This document shows, in pieces, positions 10,804-22,526 of a stretch of DNA of 64,000 bases. Position numbers and translations under genes: made by a program. The number at the start of each line of letters is the position of its first letter. Position 1 is the stretch's first letter. This DNA is from Prostheceraeus crozeri (lineage: Eukaryota; Platyhelminthes; Polycladida; Euryleptidae): the NCBI GenBank assembly GCA_907163375.1, contig CAJQUW010001730.1:248001-312000 (forward strand), written 5' to 3'. The notes under the pieces are model-generated. The model was not told where the DNA came from. It made no database searches and was given only the letters and a program-made list of their open reading frames with translations.

Positions 10804-12570
10804 CTATGACTCGTGCCTGTGAGGCGTTGAGGCCGCTCTTGACACCATTCGTCTCCAAGATGGTCGATCCAGGGCCAACTGCGATGCGTCATCCATGGAG
10901 ATACCGAGTTGATTGAGATCTTCGACAACCACGTCCATCCATCGTGTGTGTGGGCGCCCTCGAGGTCTTCTCCATCCAGAGGCTGTCGGATTGAAGTCGA
11001 TCACACGTTTCGTTGGCAGTTCACTAGGCATGCGGGGCACGTGCCCCAGCCAACGCATGCGCCGTTGAGCTAGAAGGCGTGGTAACGGCGGTTGGAGTGT
11101 GCGTCGGCGCACTTCGTCGTTGGTGATACGCTCTTGCCATCTGATGTTGAGTACTCGGCGTTGGCATCGGTTGTCAAAGCCCATAGTTCTTCTACCTTGC
11201 GTTGCGGAAAGAGGCCAGGTTTCGGAGCCATAAAGCAAAACCGAAAGAACACTCGCGTTATATATTCTCATTTTGGTCCGGTTGCTGATATTCCGATGTC
11301 TCCAAAGAGGTCTCCAAAGTCTTCTGAGCACATCATTTGCTAGAGCTCTTCTTCGAGCCAGTTCTTCGTCAATACCACCTCACCTGCTAATCTTCGACCC
11401 CAGATAGATGAAGTTTGGGACAACTTCCACTAGGTGATTGTTGACCACTATGGACTGTGGGGGTGTGCTCTCACTTATCATCATTAATTTTGTCTTAGAG
11501 TAGTTGAATTGGAGGCCCAATTTCGAAGCTTCATTGACATAGATGTTGATGGCTTGAATGAGGGTATCCATATCAGGAGCGAAAAGAGCAGTGTCATCTG
11601 CAAATTCGAGATCCGTTAGTCGGTAGCTACCCAGCTGAACTCCCTGTATCTGGTCGTCAACTTTCTTCATTAGGTAATCAATAAGACAATTGAACAATTC
11701 TGGTGCAGCTGTGCAACCTTGTCTTACGCCACTTTCAGTTTGGAACTAAGTTGAATCTTCCCCATTGACCCTAACGCAGCTATGGGAGTCTGAATGCAGG
11801 AGTTGTAGAAGCCGAATGATCTTTTCGGGTACACTGATTGAGCGAAGAATCAGCCAGCAGAATCAAACGCAGCCTTAAGATCCATAAATGCGATGCACAG
11901 ATTTCTTCCACGACGATACTCGCGCGCCAGCTTGTTGGGGGCGGTGGTGATGATGCATGGCTACCTTTGTACGGTTGATTAGGATACTGGTGAACAGCTT
12001 CCCTGGTACCGACAGAAGAGTGATAACACGATAGTTAGAGCATACTCGAGCGTCGCCTTTTCTCTTCCAGAATGGGAGGATCACGCCCTTCATCCAATCT
12101 TCCGGAATGGATTAATTTTCCCACACAGCGTTGAAGACGTCAGTGAGCCATTGGATCATGCAGTCGTTTCCATGCTTGAGGATTTCCGCTGTGATATTGC
12201 ATATACCGGGTGCTGTTTTGTTGTGAAGCCGTTTCACATGCAGCTTTACTTCTGATGTGGAAATACAATCTGTGTTGCACCTTGGAGAAGGTAAGGGATT
12301 GTCAGCCGCGTTGAGCAGTGTCAAATCGGTCTGTCTGGACGTACGATTGAGAAGATCACTCAAGTGCTCTTTCCATTGGTTGAGGCACTCTTCTTTGCTT
12401 GTAAGGACCTCTCCATGCCTGTTCTTAATATGTGTGATTTTAGTCGTCGGTTCATCGCGAAGGTCACGGAATAGTCGATAGACCGCGGCAGTGTCATTTC
12501 TGTCCGAAGCGATCTCGAGAGCGTCTGCCTTCTCACTCCAGTATCTTTCCTTGTCCTCTTTCAGTGACAA
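10804..12570 (-). pseudogene. RTE LINE reverse transcriptase and C-terminal region
   Basis: Pieces in successive frames give the RT fingers (ITAEILKHGNDCM), the region around KGVILPFWKRKGDARVCSNYR, the palm with FADDTALFAPDMDTLIQAIN and NYSKTKLMM, and the C-terminal RTE domain from MLRRLWRPLWRHRNISNRTK to the stop at 10,804. The F-A-D-D catalytic motif is intact. At least three frame changes separate the pieces, so no full protein can be made. The element supplied its own RT for target-primed reverse transcription. Confidence 0.8.
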
Positions 12571-12792
12571 ATTCCTGAGTCGATTGAGCCGACGATACTC
12601 TTGGATGTTCCTATCGAGTTTGGCCTTTCGCCTCTTTTCAACTAGGTCGAGAGATTCCGGTGAGATCCAAGGGCGTCGCGGTGGCGCTCTTTCTTTACGA
12701 AGAATAGTGGTTGCTGCGTTTTGAATCTCCGACTTAAACGTTTCCCAATTTTCGTGATCGAGGTTAGCAAGAACAGTATAATGATTTGCTAT

Positions 12793-13571
12793 TTAAATCG
12801 AGAAGTTCTCAGCAATCTCAGGATCCTTAAGCTTTGTTGCGTCGAATCTGATATCACGCCTCTTCATTTGGCCTGCTTTGAGTCGCACACGCATCGTCAT
12901 GACAAGCAGTCTGTGATCAGTGTTTCCCAAGTGTGCTCCTCTAAACACTTTACAGTTTGTAACTGAACTGCGCCATCGTCCTGAGACGGCAATGTGATCA
13001 ATGGCTTTTTTGGTATGTCCGTCGTTGCTATACCAAGTCCAATGATGGATTCTGCGTCTGGGGAACCACGAATCTGCTATACAAAGACCATTTGTTTGGC
13101 ACATGTCAAGGAATCTTGAGCCGTTGTCGTTTGTTGTCTGGTCAATATGCACATTGCCTACTGTTCCTGGTCAGGTTGTCCGCGCGTCTTTACCGATGGT
13201 GGCATTCGCATCAGTAAGAAGGATACAAATATCATGCGGGGCACTGTGGCTGATGTCGCTTCGAGTTGATTGTAATATTCTTCTTTAACGTCGTCATCGG
13301 CAACTTCAGTTGGTGCATAGGCAACCATGACTGACATCTTGCCAAACCGATGCCTGAAACGCGCCATGAAAATTCTATCACTAACTGGCTGCCAGCCAAC
13401 AAGGGCATTGCGGGCTTGGCAGGATAGAGCAAGGGCCACTCCCCGACGACCATGCGACTCGTGGCCAGACCACAACATCGTATAGCCGTCTACCAAGGTT
13501 TCTCCGCTACCAGTCAGTCGTGTTTCACACAATCCTGTCAAAGTGATGTTGTACCTTCTCATTTCTCTCAT
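12793..13571 (-). pseudogene. RTE LINE endonuclease domain
   Basis: Reading starts MREMRRYNITLTGLCETRLT at 13,571, with the catalytic Glu in CETRL. The later piece has AIDHIAVSGRWR and GNTDHRLLVM with the C-terminal catalytic D and H. These residues define the exonuclease-endonuclease-phosphatase fold used to nick target DNA. The domain is spread over two frames. Proteins like this are often mislabelled craniofacial development protein 2-like in animal databases. Confidence 0.8.
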
Positions 13572-13689
13572 TAAAAGTTCGGTGGCTTCAACATTCTCAT
13601 TAAAATACTGTGACTAACTGTAAATATATTGTAGTAACTTGGATAACCAATAGAATGTTGAATTAAAAAGATGTAAATAATGATGCCAA

Positions 13690-14494
13690 CAGGAATCGAT
13701 TTCAAAATATTTACATTTGTCAAGCAATGAAAATAGTGATGGCTGTAATCTCAGAAAAGTAATTTTTTGAATATGTTCAAGCAATCTTTCAAGAAAAATT
13801 CTCACAACGGCAGATGAATCAATGATCGAATGCTTTGGGAAATACGGAAGATCTCTGAAACAATTTACTATAGAGGAAAGCCAACTTGTATGGATACAAA
13901 GTCTGGTGTCAAAATTTCCCCGATGGATAGAGATATAACTTTTCTGTCTGCAACGGAACGAGAACCGAAACTCTACAAAACGAGCAACCAACTGTTGAGA
14001 GCAAGCTGGTCTGGCAACCTCAAACCTTAAAAAAATGGAGGAAATGCAATAGGCCTACATTTTCATTGACAATTGTTTTATTTCGTTACCCCTTCTCGAA
14101 GCAGTGATGGAAAATGAAAGTGGTTGCACTCTTCGAAGTAATCGAATGCGGGACTGTCATCTGTCCGGCAAAGACGATTTTTCATCAAGAGAGAGGGCCG
14201 CTAGATATAAAATGTGGCGAAAACGATGTTCAAGTTTTGAAATGGAATGACACCAGCGTCGTAATTGCTGCCTCTAACTGTGGATCTGCTATGACCTTGA
14301 AGGAAGTGAAGTGTTGGTCGAAGGCTCAAGGGAAATACATCTCGAAACCTCAGCCATTTATCAGATCTGCCTACAACATGATGATGGGAGGCACAAGCGG
14401 AATGGACCAAAATGTATATAAAAAGTCGGATCTATGTTCGTATGAAGAATTGGTGGTATCCAATTTCTTCATGGGTATCGATGTAGGCCTTTAA
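13690..14494 (+). pseudogene. Decayed piggyBac transposase
   Basis: Coding pieces in shifting frames give ADESMIECFGKYGRSLKQF (about 13,810-13,870; the Asp matches the first catalytic D of piggyBac). They then give a YYRGKPT...GYK-like segment and, at 14,114-14,494, KWNDTSVVIAASNCG, KEVKCWSKAQGKYISKPQPF and AYNMMMGGTSGMDQNVY. The Y-N-x-x-M-G-G-x-x-x-x-D signature is diagnostic of the DDE_Tnp_1_7 family. Frameshifts and missing segments make it inactive. The RTE LINE begins immediately upstream on the other strand. Confidence 0.75.
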
Positions 14495-14542
14495 AGCTGA
14501 TGACTTCTGTTCCGTAAAATTGGCATTGCTATTGATCTGCTA

Positions 14543-14744
14543 CACTGTAATAAACACAGCCTATGTGTGGGTCTAATGATGGAATTAATCCTATTTTTAG
14601 AGGAGCACATGCCGTCTGTGTTATTTTTCTAGTCATCATACATCAGATGGCAACTATGATCGCTATGTCTCATACATAGATATCTGAAATAATGAAGTCA
14701 ATTTATAATTTAGACCGACATTTAGACCTTTTTAATTTACAGTG
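14543..14744. mobile_element. MITE with CACTGTAA termini, TA target duplication
   Basis: The left end CACTGTAATA and right end TTTACAGTG are inverted, and the flanks are TA on both sides within a longer GCTA/TAGC match. Length is 202 bp with no coding capacity. The same end type occurs at 22,217, 53,226 and 63,574, defining a family in this window. A 2-bp TA duplication suggests a Tc1/mariner-type mobiliser, but the mobilising transposase is not seen. Confidence 0.75.
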
Positions 14745-15556
14745 TAGCATTCAGGCATGTATTTACAAATGCACATTTGTCTCTCAGCAGATGTGGACCC
14801 TAACAGGGTCTTGCTGTGCAGGGACGCAGAAATGCGTTTGAAGTGAGATTGTCATTTGATAGTGATTGATACCATATAGACCGCCTCCGCTGCACATTTT
14901 TCATTATGACAACCAACCGCAAGTGTGACAAAATGCCCAATCAATAATAATTAACAAATGAAAGTATTTTTTTCAGTTACTGAGGTCGTTTTGATATCAA
15001 GGCACTCAAATATTCAGAAACCATAATTTCATCTATAATATTCAGATAGAATTATGTTAAGGGTTATTGGTGTTGCACTGCATAGGGAATGTACATTAAT
15101 CTTGAACTTTTCTTGTTTTTTCTAAGAGAAAAGGGAAAATTTCCAACTTTCTTGGCCACTTCTTTTTAATTCTGCAATCAATAAAGATGAATTAAGTAAT
15201 GTACAAGCTGCACAGAGTTCATGGCTGTTTGCATCTAAGTGGTGCGGTGAAATGAAACGGGTAAAATGAAAACGGGTTTACCGAGAAAGTTGGTATTTTT
15301 TGTTTTTCTCTTGGAAAAGGCTATTGCATGAACTCCTGAAAAACCTGATGGCATTGCAACTTATATCGTTATGACAATGCCAATTCCAAAGCAAGAATGT
15401 TTCTTGATGACTTGAGAAAATATTTAATGACTTAAGGATTTTAACTTGAACTGAAATAGAAGAATGCAAAATCAGTGAATTTCATGACATCTTTCAATTA
15501 TCTCAAGTCAAAGAAGAGAATTTGTGAGACATTTTGCTATTGAATTGACAATTATT
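14745..15556. other. Stretch with no recognised gene
   Basis: AT-rich sequence with only short frames. Nothing was recognised between the MITE and the foldback element. Confidence 0.5.
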
Positions 15557-16090
15557 TAGTCCGGCAGCCAGCACGAGTTTGTGCAGGGAAAGAGGCCGAC
15601 AATGAGACTTTCACAGAATGATGTACACCTCATAGTCCGGCAGCCAGCACGAGTTTGTGCAGGGAACGAGGCCGACAATGAGACATTCACAGAATGATGT
15701 ACACCTCATAGTCCGGCAGCCAGCACGAGTTTCTGCAGGGAACGAGGCCGACAATGAGACTTTCACAGAATGATGTACACCTCATAGTCCGGCAGCCAGC
15801 ATGAGTTTGTGCAGGGAACGAGGCCGACAATGAGACTTTCACAGAATGATGTAGCCTACACCTCATAGTCCGGCAGCCAGCACGAGTTTCTGCAGGGAAC
15901 GAGGACGAAAATGAGACTTTCACAGAATGATGTACACCTCATAGTCCGGCAGCCAGAGCGAGTTTCTGCAGGAAACGAGGCCGTCAATGAGACTTTCACA
16001 GAATGATGTACACCTCCTAGTCCGGCAGCCAGCACGAATTGCTGCAGGGAACGAGGCCGAAAGTTAGACTTTCACAGAATGATGTACACC
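15557..16090 (+). repeat. 76-bp tandem array, left arm of the foldback (7 units)
   Basis: Unit starts fall at 15,557, 15,633, 15,709, 15,785, 15,866, 15,942 and 16,018. The period is exactly 76 bp except for one unit lengthened by 5 bp. Each unit contains GTCCGGCAGCCAGCACGAG, CTGCAGGGAACGAGG and CACAGAATGATGTACACC. Units differ by single substitutions. Confidence 0.9.
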
Positions 16091-16667
16091 CTATGCCTAC
16101 TGCGAATGGGCACGTCTGCCGAGTTCTAGTGAGTTTCTCTTCTTGTCAGACACGATCAAAGAAAAACACATGTAAATCCTATGGGACGCAGATTACAGTT
16201 TTTTTTAAATGAAATTTTGTATGTTTTCTCTGATTACAGGAGAAGTACTAAGGCCAGAGTCATTATTTTTTGACATGTAGTGTCTTCAGGTCATTTCCTA
16301 TGATATGCATGTGCTTTTTCATGCATCTAATCGCAATGTATGTGAGAATGTGGTTGAATGTGAATAAAGTAGCTCAAAATGTTTGTGTTAACCGACATTA
16401 AGAGAGTCAACAAATCAAATGTGTTTAGCTCTATAGACAGGGCTGCATGAAAATGAAAGGAAATGACCTGAAATCATTCCATGCCAAAATTATGACTCTC
16501 AGCTTAGTAGTCTTCGTTTAATCAGACAAAACATACAAAATTTCATTTTAGCCAAAAACTGCAATCTGCGTCCCATTGGATTTACATGTGTTTTTCTTTG
16601 ATCTTGTCTGACAAGAAGAGGAACTCACTAGAACTCGGCAGACGTGCCGATTCGTAGTAGGCATTGG

Positions 16668-17499
16668 GTGTACATCATTCTGTGAATGTCTCACTTTCGG
16701 CCTCATTCCCTGCAGAAACTCGTTCTGGTTGCCGGACTATGAGGTGTACATCATTCTGTGAAAGTCTCATTGTCGGCCTCGTTCCCTGCAGAAACTCGTG
16801 CTGGCTGCCAGACTATGAGGTGCACATCATTCTGTGAAAGTCTCATCCTCGGCCTCGTTCCCTGCAGAAACTCGTGCTGGCTGCCGGACTATGAGGTGTA
16901 CATCATTCTGTGAAAGTCTCATTTTCGGCGTCGTTCCCTGCACAAACTCGTGCTGCCTGCCGGACTACGAGGTGTACATCATTCTGTGAGAGTCTCATTG
17001 TCGGCCTTGTTCCCTGCAGAAACTCGTGCCGGCTGCCGGTCTATGAGGTGTACATCATTCTGTGAAAGTCTCATTGTCGGCCTCGTTCCCTGCAGATACT
17101 CGTGCTGGCTGCCGGACTATGAGGTGTACATCATTCTGTGAAAGTCTCATTGTCGGCCTCGTTCCCTGCAGAAACTCGTGCTGGCTGCCGGACTATGAGG
17201 TGCACATCATTCTGTGAAAGTCTAACTTTCGGCCTCGTTCCCTGCAGAAACTCGTGCTGGCTGCCGGACTATGAGGTGTACATCATTCTGTGAAAGTCTC
17301 ATTGTCGGTCTCCTTCCCTGCAGAAACTCGTGCTGGCTGCCGGACTATGAGGTGCACATCATTCTGTGAAAGTCTCATTCTCGGCCTCGTTCCCTGCAGA
17401 AACTCGTGCTGACTGCCGGACTATGAGGTGTACATCATTCTGTGAAAGTCTCACTTTCGGCCTCGTTCCTTGCAGAAACTCGTGCTGACTGCCGGACTA
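16668..17499 (-). repeat. 76-bp tandem array, right arm of the foldback (about 11 units)
   Basis: Reverse-complement units of the left-arm repeat follow the same 76-bp period. Each contains GTACATCATTCTGTG, CCTGCAGAAACTCGTGC and TGCCGGACTATGAG. Most variation sits at the (G/C/T)TCGGCCTCG phrase. Short open frames across the array are a by-product of the repeat and are not genes. Confidence 0.9.
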
Positions 17500-17623
17500 A
17501 TTCCTCATGGATTGGAAAAAGGTATAAGATGCGCGCTACATGTAAAAGTGTACACTTGTGCGTCCATAGATACATACTTCGTTGAAGTTGAAATATGAAG
17601 ATGTCCTCCGGCTGAACATTCTA

Positions 17624-17747
17624 AAGGACTGCACAACAGTTTGCTCTGCGTTTATTTATCCTGGCTTTGCCATGCGGTTGATAATCATTAAGATTGCACG
17701 GCAAAGTCAGGATAAATAAGCGCGGAGCAGCTTGTTTTGCAGTCCTT
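17624..17747. mobile_element. Small hairpin MITE
   Basis: Arms of about 48 bp, starting AAGGACTGCACAACAGTTTG and ending CTTGTTTTGCAGTCCTT, enclose a loop of about 28 bp. Both arms contain TTATTTATCCTG in opposite orientation. There is no coding sequence. Confidence 0.7.
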
Positions 17748-17999
17748 CAGCTTGTTCAACCATCCTAGATATGTTAAGCTAGTTTAGGCCATTCCGAGCC
17801 GTCTTGACGAGCCCTTGTAGGACAAATACATCGTCTACTGCTGTCAACGAATTTTCATGCTTAAATCTTTCAAGTCTGAGGACATCTTTCTATTTTATGA
17901 TTTTATGTTCCGGTAAACTGACACTGCAATCTTTATGTTCCTTGATGTCAAATTCGTGCTACATACATGAATAACAAAGAAACATTTACGTAGAGGTTA

Positions 18000-18084
18000 T
18001 ATCATGGCTAAATCTAGTTTATCAGGTTTCAAAAGACAATTGCCCGCAAATCAGCCTTGCTATGAACTAGATTTAACCATGATA
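18000..18084. repeat. Inverted repeat, 20-bp arms
   Basis: TATCATGGCTAAATCTAGTT at 18,000 is the reverse complement, with one mismatch, of AACTAGATTTAACCATGATA at 18,065. The loop is 45 nt. It may be a decayed MITE. Confidence 0.6.
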
Positions 18085-18399
18085 CAGTGCTGCGCAGTAA
18101 AACCGCCCACCCATCAAATTGTAAAGACGCTCGAATATCTTCATTGCATATTCAGTTATAGAAATTGATATTGAACAAGCATCTTAGTCTCGAAAGAATG
18201 CTCAGAAAATATAAAAATAAGAGCCACCTCTAGAGGAAGTGCACTTGTATTATATCCTATTACATGGCACATCAGCACTATCTAATGAATTCTCATACGA
18301 TGATGAAAGTCATCCCAGTAGCCATTTATAATAGAATATAATGCTTACTAATTTAAGTTATTAAAGTAGTCCTAAGGAGGACTGATGGCGTTCTCCAAT
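18085..18399. other. Stretch with no recognised gene
   Basis: AT-rich sequence without recognised coding or repeat signals between the inverted repeat and the LINE fragment. Confidence 0.4.
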
Positions 18400-19028
18400 C
18401 CGCAAGTGTACAAAGGCAATGCTGTAAATATTGGATTAATCAGTTCTTAAAAGAACTCAATGTACCTTTCTCGTGGCAACGAATTAGCTTCATCTCGCAG
18501 ACTTTATGTGATTAAGTGTCTGAAGCCTTTTTTGCCATCTCGTACTCTGATAAATGTATGTCATTCTCTGATAACTCAGTACTTTTTATATGCATCCCCG
18601 TGTACGGTTGTCTTCCTTCAGCCCTTTGTGGTCGATTGGAAAAGTTTCAAAGAAGAGCCAATAGACTTACTTATCTGTAACTCTAACTGCTTAAGTGACA
18701 AATTTCCTCCGATAGATCTTCAAGACATCAGAGTTAAACATTTCGCATCCTCTACACGACTTGGTTCTTGGAAGATTAAGTATTACCATGAAATTAAGAG
18801 TGCCTATCTGCAACACGACAAGTCGATTAAATTCATTCTTTCCGCGGGTTTCATGCTATTACTTTTTTGCTCCTCACGCTTTATGCCTGCCTACTGATTT
18901 CACTGTGTTCATGTCACTTCTTTATTTATCTTTTCTGAACCACATGTCTTGATATGAAATCTGTAACATCGACTGTGTAACTCTATGATTATCAGTTTAT
19001 GAATAAACGCTACTACTACTACTAATTA
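18400..19028 (+). mobile_element. 5'-truncated CR1/L2-like LINE, C-terminal RT region and (TAC)n tail
   Basis: Open sequence from 18,460 includes SRGNELASSRRLYVIKCLKP, FLYASP and, in another frame, an E-K-F-Q-R-R-A-N-R-L-like segment. This is the thumb or C-terminal part typical of CR1/L2-like RT proteins. It ends in GAATAAACGC followed by tandem CTA triplets at 19,009-19,024, a short-repeat tail as used by these LINEs instead of poly(A). It is frameshifted and 5'-truncated. The tail unit differs from the ACTT-type tails at 26.65 and 40.93 kb, so it is a separate family. Confidence 0.65.
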
Positions 19029-19113
19029 ATGAATTGAGGCATTAATGATGAAGATTACTGTACAGTGTCAGTTGGCATAGAATGGAAGGATGTCTGTCCT
19101 CAGACTTGATTAA

Positions 19114-19870
19114 ACCTTCAGAGACCTGAGCCTTTTCACACCCTCTGAGACCTGAGGGGGGGGGTCCAGTGGACCCCTTTAACATATTCTTAGTTTACCT
19201 GCTTAAATCGATATCAAAACATAAGGAAAGTTGATTTTAAGTAAAACAATGATGTTTGCGTGTAGCAGGTCGGTATAACGAATTCCTTGAGTGACTTTCA
19301 GCCTTCTCAGTAAACACGTGCGAAGATATGGTGTTTTTGTAAGTCAACCACATTTAGTACAGCATCATTTGTACTAGGAGGCGGCTTTACGATCTTTTGT
19401 TTCACCATAAAGCCTCAGGTAGTTGATTTTGATGAAATTGATTTAATTCATGTAGCTAATCCTTTCCATTTGTACATTCCTTCAAATTTATCCAAAGCTA
19501 TCAGAAATAGACCTAAAATGAGTCAAAATTGCTGTACTTCTAGAACCAAAAACAGCTGTGGAGATCTCAAACTTATCATTACTGCTGTGAAAAGTTTGTC
19601 ATCAATCAGTTTTTGGTGCTCAACTATGAATATAATGATAGCTTTCATTTCGGACATCGATTTATGTCGAGTTGTTCATATAGGCCAACCAGTCACGCGA
19701 GATCATGTGCGAAAGCAAAATATTCACATTTTGCGATTTTCCAACACATTGCACATCTACGAGCATGATACAAACAATGAATAAATGACTTTCACTCTTT
19801 ATACACCATCGTGGACATGTTCGAAATCATTTTTCATCAAATTACAAAAACCACCACTTGTCTCTGAGGG
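19114..19870. mobile_element. piggyBac-type MITE flanked by TTAA
   Basis: The left flank is TTAA (19,110-19,113) followed by ACCTTCAGAGAC. The right end is GTCTCTGAGGG followed by TTAA (19,871-19,874). The ends are inverted with small mismatches, and TTAA is the obligatory piggyBac target. Length is 757 bp. A G-rich subterminal palindrome, GGGGTCCAGTGGACCCC, lies near 19,160. No transposase is encoded. Confidence 0.75.
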
Positions 19871-19874
19871 TTAA

Positions 19875-22216
19875 GCATGAAGAATCTGTGTCAGCAGTAG
19901 CCGATGTTGTTCGCCCTACAAGAACTGTTCACTGCCTTTGGGAATGACCTAAGTGTACTGACATGACAACCCAATGAGGGCGAAACACAGCGTCTGTGGC
20001 TGCGAAGGAACTTACGTGTTTCAGTCTTATAAATTTCGTTGTTCAAGTCTGAGAACTTTCTCTGATTGATAAGGATTCAATACTTGAATAAAAATTTTAC
20101 GGAATTCAAACATGTGAAAGTCACAGAGTCTCAGTATATAAGCCTGTCAATCAGCACGAGAATTCTCTCATTTTTTGCTGTTGATTTTCACATATTTTGG
20201 CAGTGCATAAGTTACATACATACCTGACTATCCTCAATAGTTGAGAGTATCTAAGTCAACAGTTCCACAGTTTTTGAACTAAAAACCTTCCAAGTGAATT
20301 GAAACACCTACCAAACGTCACGCAATCTCTCGTGGAAAATATATCTCATGATCTAAACTTGATCTGAAACACTAGCTTGTCATTGAGGACGACAAAAAGG
20401 ATGAACCAGCTGAAACTTTCTTCAAATGTAATAACTTTAGTTTCCTGGAAGATAGGAGATCTCAAAAATTCCTCGCTTCTTCAATTGCAAATATTTATGT
20501 TCAGTTTGTCATCAAGCTTATCTGTCGCAGTGCTATATCAACTTTTGTCTCGTATTCCTTCCAATACGACAATATCAAAAAATATTGAAATACAAAATTG
20601 ACTGCCAAGCGGATTAACTTAATTTGACAGAATTCCTAACTACATTTTCCTACTGAAAACTTAAATGAGAATTGGCGCCGATGAAAAAGTTTAACGATAG
20701 GAATTTGGAAAAAATTGAGATATTTGCTTGTCTGGACATGTCAGGAACTCTTCAACTAGAGAAAAGGAAAAGATGGAACAAAGCGAGAACGAAAGAATGC
20801 TGGAAATTACTTGGCCAACTCGCATCCCGTCTGTAATATTCTTCAAAAATGCTCTGTTAGTGGCAGCAGACGTTGATCAGCGAAATTACAGATCAGCTTC
20901 AAATGTGATTATAGACAAAAGGAGGAAGAGCGACTTGCAGGCTGCCAAATTATTCAAACGTTTGAAAAATTGCTACTGAATTTTGTCATTCCTACTGCTT
21001 TTTTATAAGTAGTACTTGCAAGACATTCGAATTTCCAATGTTAAATTTCTATTCAAAATCTATTTTAGATGATGATTCATACTCCTGTATTTGTAAAATA
21101 TGCTTATATCTGCTTCGTTGATAGCCACCACATGATTTTTTGTAACATAATTCAGACATTTTGAAAGAGGTTTTCTTAAAAACAGTCCGTGAAGTTGGCC
21201 TTCCATTCTTTCAAAAATCTTTTTATGAAGAGTTTGGCAATACATAAAACTGCAAACTTAAAGTCAGAAAAGGGGAAATCAACTAACGTCTCACAGGTTC
21301 CCAGCAGAAATGTGACCATGTAAGTGTGGGAGACGAATTGTTCCAGAGTAACTTGGAACTTGGAAAATCAATCGAAAACTCTCAAAGACTCGCAAAGAAT
21401 GGTGGAGATAAGCTGACTTCTTGTGACCATTCCAGGCAACGTAAACCTGGTTCGTTTCGGGGAAGTATTAAAAAGAATTTAATTTAAACACAATCTGTAG
21501 AATGAAAATAACTCGCAATTGGAGCCTGCGTGCCTCGTTTGGCTTCATCCATCTTTAGAAGAGAGTAGCTGGCTTTCCAACCAGATTTCCAGATACTTGT
21601 GAGCTTATTGTTCATAAGTATTTCGCTGTTGAGTTCCCATAGAAAATAAAAGTCATTTATTTACTGCACTGTTGTAGTTTCCCCATCATTGCCTACATGT
21701 GTAATAGACTTTAATTTCGGTATTCATCACTATATTTTCCTCATTTGCATTCTTTTATAGGAATTATCATAAGAAGGCAATGATTTTAATAAAAACTAGA
21801 AATTTTTGATGATGTCAGTTTACAATGGAAGTACCTAAAATTGAAAAAAATTTTCTTGATATCAGTATTTGGAAGGAATAAAAAATCTATTATGAATACT
21901 ACAGCAAGGACATAAGATCAGACAACTTGTTAAATAAAGACAGTTGAATTTCCAGTTATATTAATCATGATTTCATTCCCAATACCTTGAATACTGTAGA
22001 AAGCAGATGCAACACTGACTTATTAAAGAAAAAAAATGACAGAAAAATAGATTTAGGAAGCGTGATATGAAAAACAAGCGCAAGTGTGGAAAGGCATGTT
22101 TAGACAAAAAATTATGACGCTAACTTAGTGCTCCAATACCTCAATGATATAACCAATAGAAAAACTAACTCGTTCGCTTGGTTAATAGAAACAATCAATA
22201 GTTGAGGATTGTTTTG
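19875..22216. other. Long stretch with no recognised gene
   Basis: AT-rich sequence with only short, unrelated frames. No repeats or RNA genes were recognised. Confidence 0.45.
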
Positions 22217-22447
22217 CACTGTAAACTGTAAACATCCGTTAAATTTAACAGCAAAAATTAGTTTCACGGTTTCTTACAGTCTGAACTGTAAATATCCGTA
22301 GAAACAGACGCTTGCTTTATCTGAAATGAACGGATTTTAACTGTCACTCATCACATTGTGACTTCATCATTTTAACAGATATTTACGGATATTTTGTGAA
22401 GTTTAACGGTTATTTTAGCTGTTTGCAACAGTGTGCAGTTTACAGTG
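22217..22447. mobile_element. MITE with CACTGTAAACTG termini
   Basis: Perfect 12-bp terminal inverted repeats, CACTGTAAACTG and CAGTTTACAGTG, bound 231 bp. The right flank is TA and the left flank is TG, so the 2-bp target copy has either mutated or is coincidental. The interior contains several variants of AAATATCCGT/ACGGATATTT in both orientations. Confidence 0.7.
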
Positions 22448-22526
22448 TACTAACAAGAAAATGAATAAGCATGATAACTGTAGATACTTTCTCTGATGAA
22501 TATAAATGCAACGTTAAGAATATTAT

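Larger units (their letters stand above)
10790..13590 (-). mobile_element. RTE-clade LINE, near-complete coding region but frameshifted
   Basis: The minus strand carries, in order, an apurinic-type endonuclease (13,571 to about 12,790), a linker, a reverse transcriptase (about 12,570-11,380) and the RTE-type C-terminal domain (11,331-10,804). Endonuclease marks are LTGLCETRLTG, GRRGVALALS and TDHRLLV. RT marks are TAPGICNITAEILKHG and LEFADDTALFAP, with the catalytic F-A-D-D. The C-terminal end has LLYGSETWPLS and RRMRWLGHVPRMP, typical of RTE. The coding region is split among several frames, so it is inactive. It abuts a piggyBac pseudogene at its 5' side. Confidence 0.85.
15557..17499. mobile_element. 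Foldback element with long inverted arms made of 76-bp tandem repeats
   Basis: Left arm: seven 76-bp units starting TAGTCCGGCAGCC (15,557-16,090). Right arm: about eleven units in reverse orientation (about 16,668-17,499), ending GCCGGACTA. The inner sequence is also inverted; for example CCTATGGGACGCAGATTACA near 16,178 matches in reverse near 16,560. The whole 1.94 kb is therefore a giant imperfect palindrome. The flanking trinucleotide ATT occurs on both sides and may be the target duplication. There is no transposase. Sea urchin TU elements are a known precedent for this architecture. Confidence 0.85.

Noticed and set aside
11092-11343. Plus-strand frames over the RTE LINE (also around 12,257-12,966)
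   Set aside because: They are shadows of the minus-strand endonuclease and RT coding sequence.
13614-13991. 125-codon minus-strand frame
   Set aside because: It lies antisense to piggyBac motifs (ADESM and others) that read on the plus strand.
15687-17141. Open frames of 60-80 codons across the 76-bp arrays (Cys/Arg-rich, CESLIVGLVPC-type repeats)
   Set aside because: The same peptide recurs only because the DNA unit repeats. The frames lie on opposite strands in the two arms and have no start or context.
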